Below, in pieces: positions 7,704-16,900 of a stretch of 21,715 nucleotides of DNA. The position numbers were made by a program, and so were the translations under genes. Every line of letters begins with the position of its first letter. The stretch's first letter is position 1. Below the pieces are notes generated by a model that saw only the letters and a list, made by a program, of their open reading frames with translations, was not told where the DNA came from and made no database searches. Origin of the DNA: Fragilaria radians (taxonomy: Eukaryota; Bacillariophyta; Fragilariophyceae; Fragilariales; Fragilariaceae); contig CAAAJI010000533.1 of the NCBI GenBank assembly GCA_900642245.1, positions 19,583-41,297 of the forward strand. The letters run 5' to 3'.

Positions 7704-10355
7704 TTACACTACATCAGACTTTTCATTGTCTTTCTTTTCAGCAACTATACTGACATTCCTCCCAGATTCACCAAAACTGCTATCGGTAATATCTGCCACG
7801 TTGCGCCAAAAGAAGTGGTACACAAAGTAAGTACCAAACAACATTATTCCGATTGGGATGATTCCGTAGTACCATGTTTCCCATGCCTCTTTACCCTTGA
7901 TCAAAGGTGCGATGATCAATGCTACAATACTCATTAATTTGATCAAAATATTCAAAGCTGGACCGGAAGTATCTTTGAAAGGATCTCCAACGGTGTCACC
8001 AACCACACAGGCTTTATGAGTTTCGGTTCCCTAAATGATACCAATGCACAGGTTGAGGTTCCTTCAATTAATGCCATACATCGTGACCGAGCACCTTACC
8101 TTTCCTCCCGCGGCACCTTCGATCTCAATATACTTCTTTGCATTGTCCCAAGCTCCGCCCGCGTTCGCCATCATGAGCGCCAGCATCAATCCTGATGCAA
8201 TTGATCCTGCAAGGAGTCCTGTCAATGCTTTTGGACCAATCAAAAATCCAACGGAAAGAGGTGAAAGTATGGCATATAGTCCTGGTAAGATCATCTCTTC
8301 TATCGATGACTGAGTAGAAATTGCTACACATTTATCAGAGTCTGCCTCGGCAGTACCTTCACGGAGTCCTGGGATCTCAGCGAACTGGCGACGTACTTCA
8401 ATTATGATGGCACCAGCAGCCTGTAGCGAAAGAAAGCGCGATGTGGTGAGAATAATGACTACCAAGATTGAAACAAAGGACAGTTACCGACTATACCTTT
8501 TGGACAGAAAGCATCGTTAATGCAGCAAACAAAAATGGAAGCATGGCTCCAATCAACACTCCACTCAAGACGATAGGATCACTAACGTCAACAGTATCGA
8601 GATCCGCCTTTTCCTTGAATGCAGTCAGCAACGAAATAGATGCAAGAACAGCGGATCCAATCGCAAAACCTTTCCCCGTTGCAGCAGTTGTGTTGCCTAG
8701 GGCATCTAGAGCGTCCGTTGTTTCGCGAACATGATCGTCCAATTCAGCCATCTCAGCAATGCCACCTGCATTATCAGCTACAGGGCCATACGCATCAGTT
8801 GCCAAGGTGACACCGAGAGTGCTCAGCATACCGACTGAAGAAATCGCAATACCATAATCACTGTACAACGAGTTACAAGCCAAAATTGTGGCCACAAGAA
8901 TTAGAACGGGAAAAACAGTGGAAATCATACCAACTCCGAGACCCTGAATCACCACTGTTGCGGGCCCCGTGATTCCGGCATCTGTGATAGACTTGACTGG
9001 ATAATAGGCGTAGGATGTAAAGTACTCGGTGACTTGACCAATCAAGACTCCAGCAGAGAGACCGATGATGATACATGCAAAAATATTCCAACTTCATTAT
9101 ATTTTGAATGATCATGTGAGAAAAAGATAAGCTATTGTACATCAAACACAGGAAACTTACCCATCTGCCGATCGTCCAGGGAATAACACCCAGCAGAACA
9201 CGGCGCTGAAAATGCAAACAAATATTGATGACACAATGGTGCCTTTATGTAAGGCAAACATCAAATCTTTTTGAGTTGCATTATTTTTCGTCCCGACTGC
9301 AAAATATCCAATCATAGAAGCGACGATACCACCACCACTCACCCACAAAGGAAGCATAACTAGTGCGACATCACCCTTTCCAAGTGTAATCGCCGCGATT
9401 ATCGAGCCAGCAAACGATTCAAAAAGATCAGCACCCATACCAGCTACATCTCCGACATTATCACCCACATTATCAGCAATCACCGCAGGATTACGCGGAT
9501 CGTCTTCGGGGATATCCATCTCAATCTACATCCTTTGTAAGCAAGTTGCAAAACTTCGAAGGATCAAAAGCGTGTCCAGGTACTCACCTTACCAACAAGA
9601 TCGGCTCCTACATCGGCTGCCTTAGTGAAAATACCTCCCGCAACTCGTGCAAACAACGCTATCGAAGATGCACCGAATCCAAAGCCAGCTAGGCTGTCAG
9701 ATGCATAAATTAGCTTCAAATCGTCGCTCACATCGTAGCCAAGCGTTACCAAAAAGTACATCAAGGACAACCCAAAAAGAAGCAATCCAACAACTGTAAA
9801 GCCCATTACAGCACCGCCTGTGAAGGCTACTCGTAAAGCTACAGCAAGTCCTTCTTTATCCGCTGCTTGAGTTGTTCGGACGTTTGCATCTGTGGCAACG
9901 GACATACCACACCACCCAGCGAGAGCCGACAAGGACGCTCCTACGAAGAAGCAAGTAGCATATCGAATTCCATCAGTTCGATCTCCAGTAGGCGGGTCCA
10001 GTGTGTAGAGAAGCAAAAGAATGGTGAAAACTACGACCACATAGAAAGACAAATACTTGTATTCTGTGAATAAGAAAGCGCGAGCACCTGACTTGATTTG
10101 ATCAGAAATTTTGTTCATTTTATCATTGCCACGAGGCGACTGTTTCAGCTGTGTCACAAGAGATGGGATTTGAATATTCTATCATTCTTAAAAGCGATGT
10201 TGACCTTACATTATCTCTCATACCTTCAGTGTAAGATAAATCACCATCAGCATTGCCAGTACTCCAGTTCCCAAGCTTAGCGAAACAGCGGTGATTGGAT
10301 TTACGTTACAAGGGAAACCATTATTACCCGATTTCAATACACACACGGAGTTCAT
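7704..10355 (-). CDS. Vacuolar-type H+-pyrophosphatase, copy C (K+-dependent type), six exons
   Basis: A second complete proton-pumping pyrophosphatase with the same exon plan as copy B. Exons: 10224-10355, 9588-10148, 9161-9525, 8497-9091, 8100-8420, 7704-8030. Introns are 62-76 nt, all GT-AG. The spliced frame is 2301 nt (766 aa). The start ATG at 10355 has A at -3. The PPi-site DVGADLVGK, DNVGDNVGD, GNTTAATGKG (Ala, the K+-dependent signature) and GDTVGDPFKDTSGP motifs are all intact. Between exon 2 and exon 6 only about a dozen residues differ from copy B; examples are GWCG for GWGG, SDD for TDD, FAG for FVG and GKEAW for GKQAW. Exon 1 (MNSVCVLKSGNNGFPC) is much more diverged, sharing FPC and VIYLTLK with copy B. 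The tail after NVADI is a longer, charged TDSSFGESGRNVSIVAEKKD-type end, unrelated to that of copy B. It looks functional. Confidence 0.95.
7792..10167 (-). repeat. Near-identical tract shared with copy B (unit 2)
   Basis: This is the partner of the tract at 1568-3941, offset by 6224 bp at its left end and 6226 bp after the 2-nt intron 5 indel. The distances, splice sites and intron sequences match copy B throughout. Outside the tract the downstream flanks are unrelated, and the exon 1 and promoter sides are only distantly similar. Confidence 0.85.
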
Positions 10356-11805
10356 GGTTTTCAAGGTCACTCCAAATTATGTGCTCGAAGCCAAAATTCA
10401 TGATTTTGACAGTGAAATTTTTTTCAGGAGGCGAAAATTTGCATAAGTCTTGATTCATTTGACTACTAGTTCCTTTCAATTAAACTTTTAGTCTTATTTG
10501 AAATTACATTTATATATCACATCCATTTTTATTTTCACTTACTGATTTTTAAAATAGTGGAAATAAGATGCTTAGCTTTTAACAAAATTAATTTCAAAAA
10601 CTGTTACGAAATGCTTCTGTCAAAATAGAAGACTTTTTATTTCTCTCCATGATGGAACATAAGTACAGCTTAAGCAACTTTTTTCGATATAGACGAAGAA
10701 AAATATCCAGAATTTTTTTATTGTCAAACAATAATCTTAAGTAACTGATTATGAAATTAAGCAAAGAAATCGCGAAATGGAGATACTTTGAAAATGTATG
10801 GCTTACTTTAAATAATGTAAGAAAATATCTCCCAGCCACATTGAATTTGAATGAAATCAAGCTTAAATTTAATCTCTTCCGCTGCAGTAATTGTTCCCGC
10901 AGCCCTACGGCATATCAAAGAGAAGCATACTTATAAGAAATATTCTGATAGAAGTTGGACAGAAAATAAACAATATGTCAATATAATAATATGAAATAAT
11001 GACGTATGAGGTGGATATTTATTTTTCATCGAATAAATTGATATACTGTTTTACAGTTTGCGCATATTTGTATAATCTGAAATATGTAATACGACATCCT
11101 TATTAGAAAATATTTGCGTCTGTGATTTGGAAAACTTTCTCTCCTATTGGAAGGTGTATCCACTAGGTAGCCTCAACAAAAGTTTACGCTATTACACTTT
11201 ACTTGCATTATAATAAGCATCATCTACTCTAGTCTGTTCCTCAATTCATACTCTTTGTTTTCAATTATTTCTTTGCTCTTCAATTAATGTTGTTATTAAA
11301 ATTGCCTAAAGCTTAAACCCACATGACTTGATGTGTTTTTGAATCTTAAAATACCCTCCCAGGAAGCCTACTTGATTTCATGGTTAACTACTCTTCATAT
11401 AGTCATATACACTCTGACATACCTTGAGTTAAGTTTATTAAGATAATACCTAACTCTATAGGTTGTAAGCAATACAGTCTAGTAATACTGTAATAAATTA
11501 ATAAGGCTAAGAGATGTGTGTATGTACCGATACTGGAGACGTCCAAAGTTATCGTTAGTACATAGTAAATAGTAGGAGAATTAATATTCTTGTATTTACT
11601 CATCTAAAACTAGAATAGGTCACATAGGTAACCATTCTTTGTATACCTTCCACAATTTCACTTAAGACATAGTCTTATATGAATTTAGTGATGCTTAATA
11701 TTGCTTGTAAATGAAGAAGATCATGTAATATCTTTTCAGGACCGTCATATCAATACGGTAGGAATAACTATTTCAGATTCCTTAGTAACAAATAGGAATA
11801 TATCA

Positions 11806-11839
11806 AGATTCACGATTGATGAAGCTAAGTCGTGAATCT
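11806..11839. repeat. Perfect 10-bp inverted repeat with 14-nt loop
   Basis: AGATTCACGA (11806-11815) and TCGTGAATCT (11830-11839) are exact reverse complements around a 14-nt loop. It is a possible RNA hairpin or the trace of a small insertion. No gene lies within 1.4 kb on the copy C side. Confidence 0.45.
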
Positions 11840-11997
11840 AAGATCACAAAGTCTAAATGTTAAGTGCTGAATCTAACACGTAAGCTAAAGAGACTACGTG
11901 GTCAAGGAAACACGTTGCAATTGATTCACAAGAGATCTAGGATAAAAGTAACTTTTTAGATCATAATTTAGAATATGTATAAACTCTTCGAGCGGCT

Positions 11998-12033
11998 TAG
12001 AGCACACTCATTTTTTAGAGCACACTCATTTTT
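11998..12033. repeat. Two perfect tandem copies of an 18-bp unit
   Basis: The unit TAGAGCACACTCATTTTT occurs at 11998-12015 and again at 12016-12033 without mismatch. This is a recent slippage-type duplication in non-coding DNA. Confidence 0.8.
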
Positions 12034-12787
12034 TATTGTGATCATATTGTACAAGACGCCTGATTTTTAACCATTAAGCCTCTAATACCAGGCCTACCGT
12101 TTTTATAGCTGCAGACATCCTGATGGAAAGTGTCATGCATCTAACTTCAGGGAATGTATTAATTATCCGCACTTCATCTCAGTTATGGTCAAAATGTACA
12201 TTTACCCCGAATCAAAAGATCAAATGAATTAATCTCCTTGCTGCATAATAGTAATGCTTACCTTGGCGACCAATCATGATTAATACTTTTACGTAAAAAA
12301 TTAAAGACGAATAGAGAGGCATACATTATCCTTGAATCTCATCGCAGGTACTTCAAGGATAGAAGTTATTCATGTTATTATTATATTGGAAACACTTGAC
12401 TGTGGTCATCAGGCAACAATCGGATATTGATCAATCCCCTAACCCCCGACGCATCCTTTCTTTCATTTCAACTAAAGAGTTATTCCCCCAACTTGGATAA
12501 GAACAAACTCAGTAAGAAATATTTGTTTACAGATTTCCACAACGAACAACTCAAGAAGAAAAAAACAAGACCGATTTCTAGGATATTTTGCACATTGAAA
12601 TTAAAGCCATTTTTCAGATAACATACCTTTCAACATCCTTGAATTGTATTACAAACATGGCTACATGTTAAACATGTCTAGTGATCTTACGCATACTCTT
12701 ACAAAGCGATTGCAACAGTCACGTATTACACCAGCAACCGCCTAATCGTTTCAACAATCTCTTATTATGTACTTTACATCGTTAGTT

Positions 12788-13125
12788 ACAGGACACAGGG
12801 ATAGCCACCTTATTGTAGGTTTCATGACTTCTCTTATACGGATGCACACTCCAATTTCGCCCAGCATCATAGAAAGCAATGGTGAGACAGAGAAGGATTG
12901 AAAAATTGTTTGAATGGTATTCAACACATCTAAAGAATCCATCAGTGATTCTCATTTTAAGAACATTTGAGTAAAACTTTCCTTAAATTATGGAATTCAT
13001 TTCTTCAAAGAATGGTTGCAGTAAAAGAGTTACTGTATTTTTCTCCATGCACTACGAAAAAAGACTTAATTTATTCTAGAAATAAGAGCAAGCGACAAAG
13101 TCGGTCTTTGCTTTGATGACAAATC
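12788..13125 (+). repeat. Decayed upstream copy of the TRAPPC8-like gene's 5' region
   Basis: Blocks here recur in the same order and orientation at 13137-13959. CAGGACACAGGGATAGCCAC (12788) matches 13137. CCAGCATCATAGAAAGCAA (12863) matches 13232. TGTTTGAATGGTA and TTCTCATTTTAAGAACA (12908-12966) match 13664-13692. AGAGTTACTGTATTTTTCT (about 13026) matches about 13793. A 25-bp block at 13101-13125 (TCGGTCTTTGCTTTGATGAC and on) matches 13935-13959 with two mismatches. The last block covers the first in-frame ATG of the TRAPPC8-like frame. The unit is about 340 bp here and about 820 bp in the second copy, which has an extra segment of about 385 bp (roughly 13280-13663). It carries no intact reading frame, so it reads as a relic. 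Confidence 0.6.
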
Positions 13126-13136
13126 AATGTTTGTTT

Positions 13137-13959
13137 CAGGATATACTGTAGCCATCCTATTGTTGGGACCACGACTTTCCTTGACTTAATGTTATAGTCC
13201 AGCTAATGGATACACGATTAGACCAGTTCCATCCAGCATCAGAGAAAGCAACGGTAAGACAGAAATCGGATTGAAAAAATGATCTCTCTTATAATGAATG
13301 TCCAAGGACAAAATTTTTTTGTAAGCAGCTGTTAAATCATTGACAATATAATAAGATTTCTGTTTGTGATTCAAAAAACATTTATTATTAAGCGTCCAGA
13401 ACGATAGGTCAAACAATGGTCAGCGAGAATAAAATATGTCAGAGCATTACATTTTCAAAATAAGGATACACAAGAAAATGAAGACTCAAAAATATAGAAT
13501 AGCGATTAGCCAGGAATAGATGTGTCATCTCAACTTTCTTCTCTCAGCAAACTAGTAAAGAGGAGAATTCTGATCGTGGTTTTCGAAAAAATACAATGAA
13601 CACATAGGAGCGGTCTTGTTTATGCTCCCCATTTTGATGTCAAGACCTTTGTTCCTACCTAGTGTTTGAACGGTAGTTCTCATTTTAAGAACACAAGATG
13701 ACATTAAGTTGGATATCCGGAATAATGGTGTGGAAAAACCTCCAATGCAGTTTAAACTCAAATATGTCACGTTTGTTTGATCTGATCAGCGTAGAGTTAC
13801 AGTATATCTCTACTTCATTCTAATTCATGTAGAATGCCTGTTTTTTTCTCAAAGCTTTTTACACTGCAAACGGGTTTGAAATACTGTTAGTGGCAAAGTC
13901 CATCTCCCAGAATTACGCTCAAGCAACTATCGCCTCGGACTTTGTTTTGATGACAAATC
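13137..13959 (+). repeat. Second unit of the tandem duplication: promoter side and first codons of the TRAPPC8-like gene
   Basis: This begins 12 bp after the first unit ends, so the two are directly in tandem. It contains the presumed promoter, the 5' untranslated region and the first codons of the gene. The blocks kept in both units (TTCTCATTTTAAGAACA at 13676-13692, AGAGTTACAGTAT near 13793) are candidates for regulatory elements, or simply the least eroded parts. An extra segment of about 385 bp separates two of the shared blocks. It is either an insertion here or a deletion in the first unit. TTTCTTCTCTCAG near 13536-13548 resembles a splice acceptor. Confidence 0.55.
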
Positions 13960-16900
13960 CTGAAAAGGAAGGTTTGGATGAGGAGAGCTTGGAGGTTAAT
14001 TATCGTCCGTTTCCTAATTCAGAGTCAGTTGCGCCTTCAGAGTTACCTCATTCGACAACTCCAGCCGTGCCATCCTTAATGAGTGCTCCTTCTTCCGCTT
14101 CTGGAATTTTACCACTTCCTCCACCACCAAAACTGGATTTATCTCTACGGTCCAAACCAAAACAATCAACAACAGTAGAGCAAGATAATGCAAATCCCAT
14201 AATCCCAGAACTTCCTCCACCACCCTCAGTGCCTCCGATGTTAAAGGATCCAACAATCGCAGAATCTGAGGCCGAAGAGGAACTCACAGAACCTCTTCCT
14301 CTCCCACTAACTACATTTGCACCTAAACAGCACTCCTTACTTGCCAAGCGACAAACACATTTAACAATAATGATTATTGCAACTGAATCTGCGAAGGCTT
14401 TGGCATGGAAGAATAAATTACGATTAAACGATATGTTCGAAGGATTGGCACAAGACCTTTCAAGTGTTGAATCTGGATATCCATTAGCATCTTTTCGATC
14501 TATCGGTCGTAATCTTCCCATATCCTGGAGCGACATCCGTTTGGCATTTTATCAATCGTCTGATGTATGTGAAGCTACAAATCCGCAACAAGACTTACAA
14601 GAAAATGCTCAACTTCGGGATACGGATGGAAATCTCATGGAAGAATTGGATTTATTGGAAGATCAAGTTGATAGACTTTTACAAGATCCGCCAGAGGATA
14701 TAAACTTATCTTTGATGGAACAGAATCGTCAAAGGCAAGCACAATATGAGCAAGTCGTCAGCGACGCATATGCCCTAACCAGCCCGCCAAATATTCCATG
14801 GTTGTGGCGATACCGCATGGCATTGGATGAGTCAACCAACTTTTTACAACATGATATGATTCAACAGCCCATCCTATGTCTTTTGGTATGTAGTACATGC
14901 GAGCTAGACAATTTGGACGCATGTTTCTCAGACCTAGTCAATCCCTACAATCTGCCCCAAGCATTTTATGGGGCAAATAGGTTATGGGATCCAACTTCTC
15001 TCAAGAGAGAGGTTCTAATTTTGCATGATTCTTGCAACGGCCCGAAAAATGTTGATCTTGCATTATTGGAAACACAGGTGAAGCAAAAATATGGTCCCAT
15101 TTCCGCTGTATTGAGAATCAATTCAATTGTCCCTCGCATGGCGAGAGCTCTTGAAGCTGAAGAAAAATCGGATTTGTGGCAAGGCCAGGGAAAGCGTGGA
15201 AACTGTTTGAGTGTAAGCGATCGCGTACTTCTCAGACGGTATATGGCGCGTCTTGTTTCGGATAGCATCTTGCCCGCCATGGAAAGGCGAATTTCGGATC
15301 TTAATCACATAGTCACAGAACGAAAAAAGGGTGTTAGAAATGTATTCCGTGGTTTCTTTCGACCCACTAGAACTCCCGGAAAAGATGTCGATGACAGTAA
15401 TGGACCTGATGTTGGCGCATATCAACATGATTCCGTTGAAAGTCAGGTGAGATTGTTGGCGGATTCCCTTTTCCTCATGCGTGATTACGAAAATGCCTTG
15501 TCCATGTATAAATTGATTCGAGATGACTACAAAAATGACCGTGCCTTGGTACACTATGCATCCTTACACGAAATGATGGCACTTTGTGTACATAAAATGG
15601 ATCCTGGAAACCGAAACAAGGAAGTTTTTCAGTATTTGGAAACGGCACTTTACAATTACACCCGAGCTGTGGAATTGGATCGAACTTCAAGTTCAGGACG
15701 TCCTGTAACTGCTCCCGTGGCAACAAGACTTGCCAGTCGACTCTGCTTGGTCCTATCGTCCATCAAGAATTCCCCTGAGCGTTATGTGGAGGTTGCTGAT
15801 CTCCTAGCTTCCACATCGTCTCACGATACTGCTCTTGGAGCAGCTGTACTTCTGGAACAGTCTTCCGCTTACTATTACAAATCAGGCATGTATCGAAAAT
15901 ATGCTTTCCACATGCTCATGGCAGGGCACATGTTTCGTTCTGCAAGTCAAGAGCATCACGCATTCCGGTGTTTTACTTCGGCGCTTTACATCTATCACGA
16001 CGGCCAATGGGATGAATTGCACAATCACTTGAGGTCAGCACTTGCTGCACAGTTATATTCTCTTGGGAGGATGGCAATTGCTGTCGAACTGTACTCTAAG
16101 CTTGTTGGTACTACTGGAGGCGGACGAGTTTCGGTGAAATCACAACAAAAGTTCGTTCACCATCTCTTAGAAATTTGTAAGGAACACACAAAAAAGGCAC
16201 TGGTAGGAGCTGACCGGATGGTAGATTTACCAAGCGAAAAGGCGCGACGAGATCGACTAGATGGAATCGTAGCAGTCATCCGAGGAACGAAAGGAGCAAG
16301 CCGCGTTTTGGAACTACCCAATGTCAATCTTCCACTATTGGAACATCAATCAATCAAAATTCAAGTCGAGGCTGAACGACGAATATTCAATCAAGAAATT
16401 CAATTCCTCGGAAGATCTGCGGAAGGGGATGAATCAATCTGGACAGAATTACAAAATCAAGTAGTTGCTGAGTTACGCGCTACGGATCAATCGACACCCA
16501 AGCCTAATGAGGATGACATGCCAACTGCACTGTTAAATGTTTCCGACTCTTCCATACGAAGAGTTATTTATGAAATCGACAAAGAGGTTAAAGAAACTCA
16601 CCGAATAGCTCGAGGCAAGAAGTTAGGTTTCGTAGTACCAAAACCAACAGTTCGAGCTTGCATGGAACCTTTACTCGTGGAATTTCAAATGAAGAATCCT
16701 CTAGCCGTGAAGATTGAACTGAATGAGATGCAGCTAGTTGCGACATTGACCGATGAAGCCACTGGTCGGATCTGCACAAATGAGCACGCTATCTTTATTG
16801 GAGCTGCATCTAGCAAATCATGGAATTTCAATAGTTGTGATAATATATTTGTTGTAGCTGATTTCTGTCGTATGTCTCCCATTGCAAGGAGTCGGTCCTG

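Larger units (their letters stand above)
10356..12787. other. AT-rich intergenic region upstream of copy C
   Basis: About 2.4 kb of very AT-rich sequence contains the presumed promoter of copy C near its left end. Short open frames occur on both strands (for example 10594-10860 minus and 12427-12621 plus), but they have low-complexity Lys/Leu/Phe/Asn-rich content typical of AT-rich noise. I see no gene, tRNA or rRNA. Two small repeats are listed separately. Confidence 0.5.

Noticed and set aside
12751..13416. Two small minus-strand frames with similar peptides (SVSPLLSMMLGEIG and SVLPLLSLMLDGTG)
   Set aside because: Their similarity follows from the DNA duplication of the TRAPPC8-like 5' region. 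The frames are otherwise unrelated and short, so they are unlikely to be genes.
13890..13892. GTG as the start of the TRAPPC8-like protein
   Set aside because: GTG is not a normal start in nuclear genes of eukaryotes. The first in-frame ATG is at 13950, and an upstream exon is more plausible.
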